In this document: piece after piece, positions 12,730-25,000 of the stretch | Layout of the letters: each line of letters begins with the position of its first letter | How positions within the stretch are numbered: the first letter of the stretch is position 1 | Translations under genes and position numbers: made by a program | Assembly: GCF_051014445.1 (NCBI RefSeq) | Contig: NW_027488367.1 | Coordinates: forward strand, 28,381,501-28,445,500 | DNA length: 64,000 bases | Direction: 5' to 3' | Source: Colletes latitarsis | Lineage: Eukaryota; Arthropoda; Insecta; Hymenoptera; Colletidae | Notes under the pieces: generated by a model | The model's database searches: none | The model's input: the letters and a program-made list of their open reading frames with translations, nothing else | Told to the model about the DNA's origin: nothing

Positions 12730-13258
12730 TCATACTTTCGCACACTTCACATACTCGTTGAACAGATCCTGGGTTTTTTTCTGGTTTGGATCACGTAGTA
12801 ATGTGGTACCACACCGAAACAGTCAATTAAACCTGGTTTTGATCAATATTTTAGAGAACAATTCATGTTAGGTCTAGGTTAGGTCTGGGATTTGCTCTCA
12901 TCAGGCTCATTCTTTCGCATATTTCTCATACTTGATGGCTAGATCCGGGGCTTTTTCTGGATTGCATCACGTAGTAATGAAGTACGACACTGAAACAGTC
13001 AATTAAACCTGGTTTCCATCAATATTTTAGAGGACAACGCATGTTAGGTATAGGTTAGGCCTGGGATTTGCCCTCATCAGGGTCATACTTTCGCAGTTTT
13101 AACATACATGTTGACCTGATCGAGGGTTTTTTCTGCTTTGGATCACGTAGTAAAGTGGTACCAAACTGAAACAGTCCATTAAACCTGGTGTCGGTCAATA
13201 TTTAAGAGGATAACGCATGTTAGGTCTAGATTAGGCCGAGGATTTTCACTCATCGGAC
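12730..13258. repeat. 529-bp trimer, block A copy 2
   Basis: Same three-monomer order as the preceding copy. The last monomer has private changes CCAAACTG and GGTGTCGG that reappear at the end of the last trimer in block B, showing that this is the terminal copy of the row in both blocks. Confidence 0.88.
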
Positions 13259-13963
13259 TCATACTTTCGCATTCTTCACATACTTGTTGAACAGATCCTG
13301 GGTTTTTTTCTGGTTTGGATCACGTAGTAATGTGGTACCACACCGAAACAGTCAATTAAACCTGGTTTCGATCAATATTTTAGAGGATAACGCATGTTAG
13401 GTCTGGGTTAGGTCTGGGATTTGCCCTCATCAGGCTCATACTTTCGCGTTTTTCACATACTTGTTGAACTGATCCTGGGTTTTTTCTGGTTTGGATCACG
13501 TAGCAATGTGGTACCACACTGAAACAGTCAATTAAACCTGGTCTTGATAAATATTTTAGAGGATAACGCATGTTAGGTCTGGGATAAGTCTGGGATTTGA
13601 CCTAATCAGGGTCATACTTTCGTGTTTTTCACATACTTGTTGAACAGATCCTGGGTTTTTTCCGGTTTGGGTCACGTAGTAATGTGGTACCACACTGAAA
13701 CAGTCAATGAAACCTGGTTTCCATCAATATTTTAGAGGACAACGCAAGTTAGGTCTGGGATAGGTCTGGGATTTGCCCTCATCAGGGTCATACCTTCGCA
13801 TTTTTCACATACTTGTTGAACGGATCCTGGGTTTTTTCTGGTTTGGATCACGTAGTAAAGTGGTACCACACTGAAACAGTCAATTAAACATGGTTTCGAT
13901 CAATATTTTAGAGGATAACGCTAGTTAGGTCCGGGATAGGTCTGAGATTTGCCCTCATCGGAC

Positions 13964-14492
13964 TCATACTTTCGCACACTTCACATACTCGTTGAACAGA
14001 TCCTGGGTTTTTTTCTGGTTTGGATCACGTAGTAATGTGGTACCACACCGAAACAGTCAATTAAACCTGGTTTTGATCAATATTTTAGAGAACAATTCAT
14101 GTTAGGTCTAGGTTAGGTCTGGGATTTGCTCTCATCAGGCTCATTCTTTCGCATATTTCTCATACTTGATGGCTAGATCCGGGGCTTTTTCTGGATTGCA
14201 TCACGTAGTAATGAAGTACGACACTGAAACAGTCAGTTAAACCTGGTTTCCATCAATATTTTAGAGGACAACGCATGTTAGGTATAGGTTAGGCCTGGGA
14301 TTTGCCCTCATCAGGGTCATACTTTCGCAGTTTTAACATACATGTTGACCTGATCGAGGGTTTTTTCTGCTTTGGATCACGTAGTAAAGTGGTACCACAC
14401 TGAAACAGTCCATTAAACCTGGTATCGGTCAATATTTAAGAGAATAACGCATGTTAGGTATAGGTTAGGCCTGGGATTTTCATTCATCAGAC
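13964..14492. repeat. 529-bp trimer, block B copy 1
   Basis: Corresponds to 12201-12729 at an offset of 1763 bp, with the same subfamily order and the CAGTCAGTTAAACC variant. Confidence 0.88.
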
Positions 14493-15021
14493 TCATACTT
14501 TCGCACACTTCACATACTCGTTGAACAGATCCTGGGTTTTTTTCTGGTTTGGATCACGTAGTAATGTGGTACCACACCGAAACAGTCAATTAAACCTGGT
14601 TTTGATCAATATTTTAGAGAACAATTCATGTTAGGTCTAGGTTAGGTCTGGGATTTGCTCTCATCAGGCTCATTCTTTCGCATATTTCTCATACTTGATG
14701 GCTAGATCCGGGGCTTTTTCTGGATTGCATCACGTAGTAATGAAGTACGACACTGAAACAGTCAGTTAAACCTGGTTTCCATCAATATTTTAGAGGACAA
14801 CGCATGTTAGGTAGAGGTTAGGCCTGGGATTTGCCCTAATCAGGGTCATACTTTCGCAGTTTTAACATACATGTTGACCTGATCGAGGGTTTTTTCTGCT
14901 TTGGATCACGTAGTAAAGTGGTACCACACTGAAACAGTCCATTAAACCTGGTATCGGTCAATATTTAAGAGAATAACGCATGTTAGGTATAGGTTAGGCC
15001 TGGGATTTTCATTCATCAGAC
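14493..15021. repeat. 529-bp trimer, block B copy 2 (the extra copy)
   Basis: Near identical to its neighbours on both sides. It carries two private substitutions (GGTAGAGG and CCCTAATCAGGG), so it is a recent local gain. Confidence 0.88.
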
Positions 15022-15550
15022 TCATACTTTCGCACACTTCACATACTCGTTGAACAGATCCTGGGTTTTTTTCTGGTTTGGATCACGTAGTAATGTGGTA
15101 CCACACCGAAACAGTCAATTAAACCTGGTTTTGATCAATATTTTAGAGAACAATTCATGTTAGGTCTAGGTTAGGTCTGGGATTTGCTCTCATCAGGCTC
15201 ATTCTTTCGCATATTTCTCATACTTGATGGCTAGATCCGGGGCTTTTTCTGGATTGCATCACGTAGTAATGAAGTACGACACTGAAACAGTCAATTAAAC
15301 CTGGTTTCCATCAATATTTTAGAGGACAACGCATGTTAGGTATAGGTTAGGCCTGGGATTTGCCCTCATCAGGGTCATACTTTCGCAGTTTTAACATACA
15401 TGTTGACCTGATCGAGGGTTTTTTCTGCTTTGGATCACGTAGTAAAGTGGTACCAAACTGAAACAGTCCATTAAACCTGGTGTCGGTCAATATTTAAGAG
15501 GATAACGCATGTTAGGTCTAGATTAGGCCGAGGATTTTCACTCATCGGAC
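15022..15550. repeat. 529-bp trimer, block B copy 3
   Basis: Carries the terminal-copy variants CCAAACTG and GGTGTCGG, as does 12730-13258 in block A. Confidence 0.88.
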
Positions 15551-15974
15551 TCATACTTTCGCATTCTTCACATACTTGTTGAACAGATCCTGGGTTTTTT
15601 TCTGGTTTGGATCACGTAGTAATGTGGTACCACACCGAAACAGTCAATTAAACCTGGTTGCGATCAATATTTTACAGGATAACGCATGTTAGGTCTGGGT
15701 TAGGTCTGGGATTTGCCCTCATCAGGCTCATACTTTCGCGTTTTTCACATACTTGTTGAACTGATCCTGGGTTTTTTCTGGTTTGGATCACGTAGCAATG
15801 TGGTACCACACTGAAACAGTCAATTAAACCTGGTCTTGATAAATATTTTAGAGGATAACGCATGTTAGGTCTGGGATAAGTCTGGGATTTGACCTAATCA
15901 GGGTCATACTTTCGTGTTTTTCACATACTTGTTGAACAGATCCTGGGTTTTTTCCGGTTTGGGTCACGTAGTAG

Positions 15975-18680
15975 TGTGGTACCACACTGAAACTGTCGAT
16001 TAAACCTGGTTTCTATCAATATTTTTGAGGATAACGCATGTTAGGTCTGGGTTAGGCCGGGGATTTTCGCTCATCTGACTCATACTTTCGCATTCTTCAC
16101 ATACTTGTTGAACGGATCCTGGGTTTTTTCTGGTTTGGATCACGTAGTAATGTGGGACCACATTGAAACAATCAATTAAACCTGGTCATGATAAATATTT
16201 TAGAGGATAACGCATGTTAGGTTTGGGTTAGGTCTAGGATTTGCCCTCATCAGGCTCATACTTTCGCATATTTCTCATACTTCACGGCTAGATCCTGGGC
16301 TGTTTCTGGATTGTATCACGTGGTAATGTGGTACCGCGCAGAAACAGTCAATTAAGCCTGATTTCGATCAATATTTTAGAGGATAACGCAAGTTTGGTCT
16401 GGGATTGGTCTGGGATTCGCCATCATCAGGCTCATACTTTCGCATATTTCTCATACTTGATGGCTAGATCCTGGGCTTTTTCTGGATTGCATCACGTAGT
16501 AATGAAGTACAACATTGAAACAGTCAATTAAACCTAGTTTCCATCAATATCTTAGAGGACAACGTAAGTTAGGTCTGGGATAGGTCTGGGATTTGCACTC
16601 ATCAGGCACATACTTTCGTGTTATTCACATACTTGTTGAACAGATCCCGGGTTTTTCCTGGTTTGGATCACGTACTAGTGTGGTACCCCACTGAAACAGT
16701 CCATTAAACCTGATTTGGATCAATATTTTAGAGGATAACGCATGTTAGGTCTGGGATAGGTCTGGGATTTGCCCTCATCAGACTCATACTTTCGCATTCT
16801 TCACATACTTGTTGAACGGATCCTGGGTTTTTTCTGGTTTGGATCACGTAGTAATGTGGGACCCCACTGAAAAAGTCGATTAAACCAGGTTTCGACCAAT
16901 ATTTTTGAGGATAACGTATGTTAGGTCTAGGACAGTCCTGGGATTTTCACTCATCAGACTCATACTTTCGCATTCTTCAAATACTTGTTGAACGGATCCT
17001 GGGTTCTTTCTGGTTTGGATCACGTAGTAATGTGGGACCACACTGAAACAATCAATTAAACCTGGTCATGATAAATATTTTAGAGGATAACGCATGTTAG
17101 GTCTGGGATAGGTCTGGGATTTGCCCTCATCAGGCTCATTCTTTCGCGTTTTTCACATACTTGTTGAACTGATCCTGGGTTTTTTCTGGTTTGGATCTAA
17201 TAGTAATGTGGTACCACACTGAAACAATAGATTAAACCAGGTTTCGATCAATATTTTACAGAATAATTCATGTTAGGTCTGGGATAGGTCTGGGATTTGC
17301 CATCATCAGACTCATACTTTCGCACACTTCACATACTCGTTGAACAGATCCTGGGTTTTTTCTGGTTTGGATCACGTAGTAATGTGGGACCACACTGAAA
17401 CAATCAATTAAACCTGGTCATGATAAATATTTTAGAGGATAACGCATGTTAGGTCTGGGTTAGGTCTAGGATTTGACCTCATCAGACTCATACTTTCGCA
17501 CACTTCACATACTCGTTGAACAGATCCTGGGTTATTTTCTGGTTTGGATCTAATAGTAATGTGGTACCACACTGAAACAATAGATTAAACCAGGTTTCGA
17601 TCAATATTTTAGATAATAATTCATGTTAGGTCTGGGATAGGTCTGGGATTTGCCATCATCAGACTCATACTTTCGCACACTTCACATACTCGTTGAACAG
17701 ATCCTAGGTTATTTTCTGGTTTGGACCACATAGTAATGTGGTACCACACTGAAACAGTCGATTAAACCAGGTTTCGATCAATATTTTTGAGGATAACGCA
17801 TGTTAGGTCTAGGTTAGGCCTGGGATTTTCACTCATCAGACTCATACTTTCGCATTCTTCACATACTTGTTGAACGGATCCTGGGTTTTTTCTGGTTTGG
17901 TTCACGTAGTAATGTGGTACCACACTGGAACATTCAATTAAACCTGGTCTTGATAAATATTTTAGAGGATAACGCATGTTAGGTTTGGGTTAGGTCTAGG
18001 ATTTGCCCTCATCAGACTCATACTTTCGCACACTTTACATACTCGTTGAACAGATCCTGGGTTACTTTCTGGTTTGGATCACATAGTAATGTGGTACCAC
18101 ACTGAAACAGTCAATTAAACCTGGTTTTGAACAATATTTTAGAGAATAATTCATGTTAGGTCTATGTTAGGCCTGGGATTTTCACTCATCAGACCCATAC
18201 TTTCGCATTCTTCACATACTTGTTCAACGGATCCTGGGTTTTTTCTGGTTTGGATTACGTAGTTATGAGGGTCCGCACTGAAACAATCAAATAAACCTGG
18301 TCTTGATAAATATTTTAGAGGATAACGCATGTTAGGTCTGCGTTAGGTCTAGGATTTGCCCTCGTCAGGCTCATACTTTCGCATATTTCTCATACTTCAT
18401 GGCTAGATCCTGGGGTATTTCTGGATTGTATCACGTAGTAATGTGGGAACACACTGAAACGGTCAATTAAACCTGGTTTCGATCAATATTTTAGAGGATA
18501 ACGCAAGTTAGATCTGGGATAGGTCTGGGATTTGCCCTCATCAGGCTCATACTTTCGCATTCTTCACATACTTGTTGAACTGATCCTGGGTTTTTTCTGG
18601 TTTGGATCACGTAGTAATGTGGTACCACACTGAAACAGTCGATTAAACCTGGTTTCGATCAATATTTTAGAGGATAACGC
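15975..18680. repeat. Irregular satellite left of the retroposon
   Basis: About 15 monomers. A two-monomer similarity is visible between 17200-17290 and 17550-17640 (marker GGATCTAATAGTAATG, about 353 bp apart). No long higher-order period and no gene are seen. Confidence 0.88.
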
Positions 18681-18693
18681 AAGTTAGGTCTGG
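18681..18693 (+). repeat. Target-site duplication, left copy (13 bp)
   Basis: AAGTTAGGTCTGG, the start of the first 11-bp subrepeat of a GCAAGTTAGG-type monomer. The identical 13 bases occur immediately after the poly(A) tract at 19028-19040, where the satellite resumes in register. Confidence 0.93.
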
Positions 18694-18708
18694 AATGCCC
18701 CGGGACGG

Positions 18709-18745
18709 ATAGCGGCGGGATGGAGTGGCCCCGTCCCGCCGCTAT
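18709..18745 (+). other. Hairpin 1 in the retroposon, 12-bp perfect stem
   Basis: ATAGCGGCGGGA (18709-18720) is the exact reverse complement of TCCCGCCGCTAT (18734-18745), with a 13-base loop. It lies near the 5' end of the element. Confidence 0.9.
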
Positions 18746-18792
18746 GAGGCAGTGTGTCTACTGGTGGGACCGATTGTCGCCCCGGGGGATGG

Positions 18793-18804
18793 GCGCGAAA
18801 GCGC
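18793..18804 (+). other. Hairpin 2, GCGC stem with GAAA tetraloop
   Basis: GCGC-GAAA-GCGC. A GNRA-type tetraloop on a GC stem is a typical stable RNA fold, which suggests selection at RNA level in the source element. Confidence 0.75.
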
Positions 18805-18811
18805 GGGCACG

Positions 18812-18857
18812 GGGAGGATACCGGAAGAATGCTTCGAGCCATTCCCGGTATCCTCCC
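18812..18857 (+). other. Hairpin 3, 13-bp perfect stem
   Basis: GGGAGGATACCGG (18812-18824) pairs fully with CCGGTATCCTCCC (18845-18857). The flanking GGCAC and GTGCC can extend the structure as an outer 5-bp stem. The B-box-like GCTTCGAGCC is in its loop. Confidence 0.9.
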
Positions 18858-18890
18858 AAAGCGTGCCGAAGGGTCACCGTGGGGTTTTTA

Positions 18891-18937
18891 GTGGGTAGGT
18901 CGCGCGCCTGTCGTTGTACGGGCGCGGGGAATCCCAC
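18891..18937 (+). other. Hairpin 4, nested stems in the R1-like 3' region
   Basis: Inner stem CGCGCCTGT (18903-18911) with ACGGGCGCG (18918-18926), including one G-U pair. Outer stem GTGGG (18891-18895) with CCCAC (18933-18937). This is the segment that resembles R1-clade 3' ends. Confidence 0.8.
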
Positions 18938-18941
18938 ACAC

Positions 18942-18973
18942 CCCTCCCACCTCTCCCCAAGGAGGTGGGAGGG
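18942..18973 (+). other. Hairpin 5, 11-bp perfect stem
   Basis: CCCTCCCACCT (18942-18952) pairs fully with AGGTGGGAGGG (18963-18973), 26 bp before the poly(A) start. A stem in this place could be the reverse transcriptase recognition structure of the element; that is inference. Confidence 0.88.
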
Positions 18974-18999
18974 AGTCTTTCGAAGATTTTCCCCACGAC

Positions 19000-19029
19000 A
19001 AAAAAAAAAAAAAAAAAAAATAAAAAAAA
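19000..19029 (+). repeat. Poly(A) tail, one T interruption
   Basis: A-run from 19000 to 19020, T at 19021, then eight A to 19029; the last two A are shared with the target-site duplication. The tail shows that the element was transcribed from the + strand. The near-pure tract points to a fairly young insertion. Confidence 0.95.
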
Positions 19030-19040
19030 GTTAGGTCTGG
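19028..19040 (+). repeat. Target-site duplication, right copy (13 bp)
   Basis: AAGTTAGGTCTGG, identical to 18681-18693. The satellite continues directly with GATAGGTCTGGC, so the insertion removed no satellite bases. Confidence 0.93.
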
Positions 19041-22000
19041 GATAGGTCTGGCATTTGACCTCATCAGACTCATACTTTCGCACATTTCACATACTCCTTG
19101 AACAGATCCTGGGTATATTTTCTGGTTTGCATCACATAGTAATGTGGTACGTCACTGAAACAGTCGATTAAACCTGGTACCGATCAATATTTTAGAGGAT
19201 AACGCAAGTTAGGTCTGGGTTAGGTCTGGGATTTGACCTCATCAGACTCAAGCTTTCGCACACTACACATACTCGTTGAACAGATCCTGGGTTATTTTCA
19301 GGTTTGGATCACATAGTAATGTGGTACCACACTGAAACAGTCGATTAAACCAGGTTTCGATCAATATTTTAGAGGAGAACGCATGTTAGGTCTAGGTTAG
19401 GCCTGGGATTTTCACTCATCACACTCATACTTTCGCATTCTTCACATTCTTGTTGAACGGATCCTGGGTTTTTTCTGGTTTGGATCACGTAGTAATGTGG
19501 GACCACACTTAAACAGTCAATTAAACCTGGTTTCGATCAATATTTTAGAGAATAATTCATGTTAGGTCTAGGTTAGGTCTGGGATTTGCTCTCATCAGGC
19601 TCATTCTTTCGCATATTTCTCATACTTCATGGCTAGATCCTGGGCTGTTTCTGGATTGTATCACGTAGTAATGTGGTACCACGCTGAAACAGTCAATTAA
19701 ACCTGGTTTCGATCAATATTTTAGAGAATAACGCAAGTTAGGTCTGGGATAGGTCTAGGATTTGCCCTCATCAGGCTCTTACTTTCGCATATTTCTCATA
19801 CTTCATGGCTAGATCCTGGGCTATTTCTGGATTGGATCACGTAGTAAAGTGGTACCACACTGAAACAGTCGATTAAACCAGGTTTCGATCAATATTTTAG
19901 AGGATAACGCATGTTAGGTCTAGGTTAGGCCTGGGATTTTCACTCATCAGACTCATACTTTCGCATTCTTCACATACTTGTTGAACGGATCCTGGGTTTT
20001 TTCTGGTTTGGATCACGTAGTAATGTGGTACCACACTGAAACGGTCAATTAAACCTGGTTTCGATCAATATTTTAGAGGATAACGCAAGTTAGGTCTGGG
20101 ATAGGTCTGGGATTTGCCCTCATCAGGCTCATACTTTCGCATTCTTCACATACTTGTTGAACTGATCCTGGGTTTTTTCTGGTTTGGATCACGTAGTAAT
20201 GTGGTACCACACTGAAACAGTCGATTAAATCTGGTTTCGATCAATATTTTAGAGGATAACGCAACTTAAGTCTGGGAATGGTCCGGGATTTGACCTCATC
20301 AGACTCATACTTTCGCACACTTCACATACTCGTTGAACAGATCCTGGGTTATTTTCTGGTTTGGATCACATAGTAATGTGGTACCTCACTGAAACAGTCG
20401 ATTAAACCAGGTTTCGATCAATATTTTTGAGGATAACGCATGTTAGGTCTAGGTTAGGCCTGGGATTTGACCTCATCAGACTCATACTTTCGCATTCTTC
20501 ACATACTTGTTGAACGGATTCTGGGTTTTTTCTGGTTTGGTTCACGTAGTAATGTGGGACAACACTGAAACAGTCAATTAAACCTGGTTTCGATCAATAT
20601 TTTAAAGAATAATTCATGTTAGGTCTAGGTTAGGTCTGGGATTTGCTCTCATCAGGCTCATTGTTTCGCATATTTCTCATACTTGATGGCTAGATCCTGG
20701 GCTTTTTCTGGATTGCATCACGTAGTAATGAAGTACAACACTGAAACAGTCAACTAAACCTGGTTTCGATCAATATTTTAGAGAATAATTCATGTTAGGT
20801 CTAGGTTAGGTCTGGGATTTGCTCTCGTCAGGCTCATTCTTTCGCATATTTCTCATACTTGATGGCTAGATCCAGGTCTTTTTCTGGATTGCATCACGTA
20901 GTAATGAAGTACAACACTGAAATAGTCAATTAAACCTGGTTTCGATCAATATTTTAGAGAATAATTCATGTTAGGTTTGGGTTAGGTCTCGGATTTGCCC
21001 TCATCAGGCTCATACTTTCGCATATTTCTCATACTTCATGGCTAGATCCTGGACTGTTTCTGGATTGTGTCACGTAGTAATGTGGTACCACGCTGAAACA
21101 GTCGATTAAACCTGGTTTCCATCAATATTTTAGAGGGCAACGCAAGTTAGGTCTAGGTAAGGCCTGAGATTTTCACTGATCAGACTCATACTTTCGCATT
21201 CTTCACATACTTGTAGAACGGATCCAGGGTTTTTTCTGGTTTTGATCACGTAGTAATGAGGTACCACAATGAAACATTCAATTAAACCTGGTCTTGATAA
21301 AAATTTTACAGAATAACGCATGTTAGGTCTGGGTTAGGTCTAGGATTTGCCCTCATCAGGCTCATACTTTCGCATATTTCTCATACTTCATGGCTAGATC
21401 CTGGGCTATTTCTGGATTGGATCACGTAGTAATGTGGTACCACACTGAAACAGTCAATTAAACCTGGTTTCGATCAATATTTTGGAGAATAATTCATGTT
21501 AGGTCTAGGTTAGGTCTGGAATTTGCTCTCATCAGGCTCATTCTTTCGCATATTTTTCATACATGTAGAACAGATCCTGGGTTTTTTCTGTTTTGGATCA
21601 CGTAGTAATGAAGTACAACACTGAAACAGTCAATTAAACCTGGTTTCCATCAATATATTACGGAATAACGCATGTTAGGTCTGGGTTAGGTCTAGGATTT
21701 GCCCTCATCAGGCTCATTCTTTCGCATATTTCTCATACTTCATGGCTAGATCCTGGGCTTTTTCTGGATTGCATCACGTAGTAATGAAGTACAACACTGA
21801 AACAGTCAACTAAACCTGGTTTCGATCAATATTTTAGAGAATAATTCATGTTAGGTCTAGGTTAGGTCTGGGATTTGCTCTCATCAGGCTCATTCTTTCG
21901 CATATTTCTCATACTTGATGGCTAGATCCTGGTCTTTTTCTGGATTGCATCACGTAGTAATGAAGAACAACACTGAAACAGTCAATTAAACCTGGTTTCG

Positions 22001-25000
22001 ATCAATATTTTAGAGAATAATTCTTGTTAGGTTTGGGTTAGGTCTAGGATTTGCCCTCATCAGGCTCATACTTTCGCATATTTCTCATACTTCATGGCTA
22101 GATCCTGGGCTGTTTCTGGATTGTATCACGTAGTAATGTGGTACCACGCTGAAACAGTCGATTAAACCTGGTTTCGATCAATATTTTAGAGGATAACGCA
22201 AGTTATGTCTGGGATAGGTCTGGGATTTGACCTCATCAGACTCATACTTTCGCATTCTTCACATACTTGATGAACGGATCCTGGGTTTTTTCTGGTGTGG
22301 ATCACGTAGTAATGTGGGACCACACTGAAACAGTCGACTAAACCTGGTTTCGATCAATATTTTAGAGGATAACACATGTTATGTCTAGGTTAGGCCTGGG
22401 ATTTTCCCTCATCTGACTCATACTTTCGCACACTTGACATACTCGTTGATCAGATCCTGGGTTTTTTTCTGGTTTGGATCACGTAGTAGTGTGGTACCAC
22501 ACTGAAACAGTCCATTAAACTTGGTTGCGATCAATATTCTAGAGGATAGCGCATGTTAGGTCTGGGTTAGGTCTAGGATTTGCCCTCATCAGGCTCATTC
22601 TTTCGCATATTTCTCAAACTTGGTGGCTAGATCCTGGGCTTTTTCTGGATTGCATCACGTAGTAATGTGGCACCACACTGAAACATTCAATTGAACCTGG
22701 TCTTGATAAATATTTTAGAGGATAACGCATGTTAGGTCTGGGTTAGGTCTAGGATTTGCCCACATCAGACTCATACTTTCGCATTCTTCACATACTTGTT
22801 GAACGGATCCTGGGTTTTTTCTGGTTTGGATCACGTAGTAATGTGGGACCACACTGAAACAGTCAATTAAACCTGGTTTCGATCAATATTTTAGAGAATA
22901 ATTCATGTTAGGTCTAGGTTAGGTCTGGGATTTTCTCTTATCAGGCTCATTCTTTCGCATATTTCTCATACTTGATGGCTAGATCCTGGGCTTTTTCTGG
23001 ATTGCATAACGTAGTAATGAAGTACAACACTGAAATAGTCAATTAAACCTGGTTTCCATCAATATTTTAGAGGACAACGCATGTTAGGTCTAGGTTAGGC
23101 CTGGGATTTGCCCTCATCAGGGTCATACTTTCGCAGTTTTAACATACATGTTGACCTGATCGAGGGTTTTTTCTGCTTTGGATCACGTAGTAATGTGGGA
23201 CCACACTGAAACAGTCAATTAAACCTGGTTTCGATCAATATTTTAGAGAATAATTCATGTTAGGTCTAGGTTAGGTCTCGGATTTGCTCTTATCAGGCTC
23301 ATTCTTTCGCATATTTCTCATACTTCATGGCTAGATCCTGGGCTTTTTCTGGATCGCATCACGTAGTAATGAAGTACAACACTGAAACAGTCAATTAAAC
23401 CAGGTTTCCATCAATATTTTAGAGGATAACGCATGTTAGGTCTAGGTTAGGTCTGGGATTTTCACTCATCAGACTCATACTTTCGCATTTTTCACATACT
23501 TGTTGAACGGATCCTGGGTCTTTTCTGGTTTGGATCACGTAGTAATGTGGTACCACACTGAAACATTCAATTAAACCTGGTCTTGATAAATATTTTAGAG
23601 GATAACGCATGTTAGGTTTGGGTTTGGTCTAGGATTTGCCCTCATCAGGCTCATACTTTCGCATATTTCTCATACTTCATGGCTAGATCCTGGGCTATTT
23701 CTGGATTGGATCACGTAGTAATGTGGTACCACACTGAAACTGTCAATTAAACCTGGTTTCGATCAATATTTTAGAGAATAATTCATGTTAGGTCTAGGTT
23801 AGGTCTGGGATTTGCTCTCATCAGGCTCATTCTTTCGCATATTTTTCATACATGTAGAACAGATCCTGGGTTTTTTCTGTTTTGGATCACGTAGTAATGA
23901 AGTACAACACTGAAACAGTCAATTAAACCTGGTTTCGATCAATATTTTAGAGAATAATTCATGTTAGGTCTAGGTTAGGTCTGGGATTTGCTCTTATCAG
24001 GCTCATTCTTTCGCATATTTCTCATACTTGATGGCTAGATCCTGGGCTTTTTCTGGATTGCATAACGTAGTAATGAAGTACAACACTGAAATAGTCAATT
24101 AAACCTGGTTTCGATCAATATTTTAGAGGATAACGCAAGTTAGGTCTGGGATAGGTCTGGGATTTGCCCTCATCAGGCTCATACTTTTGCGTTTTTCACA
24201 TAGTTGTTGAACAGATCCTGGGCTGTTTCTGGATTGTATCACGTAGTAATGTGGCACCACACTGAAATAATCAATTAAACCTGGTCTTGATAAATATTTT
24301 AGAGGATAACGCATGTTAGGTCTGGGTTAGGTCTAGGATTTGCCATCATCAGGCTCATACTTTCGCATATTGCTCATACTTCATGGCTAGATCCTGGGCT
24401 GTTTCTGGATTGTATCACGTAGTAATGTGGGACCACACTGAAACAATCAATTAAACCTGGTCTTGATAAATATTTTAGAGGATAACGCATGTTAGGTCTG
24501 GGTTAGGTCTAGGATTTGCCCTCATCAGGCTCATACTTTCGCATATTTCTCATACTTGATGGCTAGATCCTGGGCTTTTTATGGATTGCATCACGTAGTA
24601 ATGAAGTACAACACTGAAACAGTCAATTAAACCTGGTTTCGATCAATATTTTAGAGAATAATTCATGTTAGGTCTAGGTTAGGTCTGGGATTTGCTCTCA
24701 TCAGGCTCATTCTTTCGCATATTTCTCATACTTGGTGGCTAGATCCTGGGCTTTTTCTGGATCGCATCACGTAGTATTGAAGTACAACACTGAAACAGTC
24801 AATTAAACCTGGTTTCGATCAATATTTTAGAGGATAACGCAAGTTAGGACTGGGATAGGTCTGGGATTTGCCCTCATCAGGCTCATACTTTCGCGTTTTT
24901 CACATACTTGTTGAGCAGATCCTGGGTTTTTTCTGGTGTGGATCACGTAGTAGTGTGGTACCACACTGAAACAGTCCATTAAACCTGGTTTGGATGAATA

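Larger units (their letters stand above)
11920..13682. repeat. 10-monomer (1763-bp) unit with 2 trimer copies inside
   Basis: Starts near the CAATGAAACCTGG variant and runs to TTTTCCGGTTTGGGTCACGTAG near 13670. Landmarks such as AGGGTCATACCTTCGC (13794 versus 12031) and GCTAGTTAGGTCCGGG recur 1763 bp later in the next unit. Inside it a 529-bp trimer is present twice (12201-12729 and 12730-13258). Confidence 0.88.
13683..15974. repeat. 13-monomer (2292-bp) unit with 3 trimer copies inside
   Basis: Repeats the 11920-13682 unit but with one extra 529-bp trimer (1763 + 529 = 2292). The monomer at 15672-15863 matches 13380-13571 at exactly this offset. Confidence 0.88.
18694..19027 (+). mobile_element. 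Short poly(A)-tailed retroposon, GC-rich (SINE or 5'-truncated non-LTR element)
   Basis: About 300 bp of GC-rich sequence unlike the satellite, followed by a poly(A) tract and bounded by a 13-bp target-site duplication. This is the signature of target-primed reverse transcription. The body contains at least five strong inverted repeats (listed separately). The 3' part, with GGGGTTTTTAGTGGGTAGG ... GGGAATCCCACACACCCCTCC, looks to me like the conserved 3' region of arthropod R1-clade non-LTR elements; this is recalled from the family, not searched. It could be a SINE that borrowed such a tail or a 5'-truncated copy of a longer element. No reverse transcriptase or endonuclease coding is present. 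A B-box-like string GCTTCGAGCC lies at 18831-18840, but no convincing A box was found. Confidence 0.92.

Noticed and set aside
16328..16531. 67-codon plus-strand open frame
   Set aside because: Lies wholly in ordinary monomers, with no coding signal.
18694..18999. tRNA- or rRNA-derived sequence in the insert
   Set aside because: The hairpins do not form a cloverleaf, there is no A box at tRNA spacing, and I do not recognise a 5S or large rRNA segment.
18720..19034. 104-codon plus-strand open frame across the retroposon
   Set aside because: It runs through perfect hairpin stems and ends by reading the poly(A) as lysines. GC-rich DNA has few stops, so an open frame here is expected by chance. 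No domain is recognised.
18874..19085. Minus-strand open frames with poly-phenylalanine stretch
   Set aside because: The phenylalanine run is the poly(A) tail read backwards, and the frames cross the element/satellite junction.
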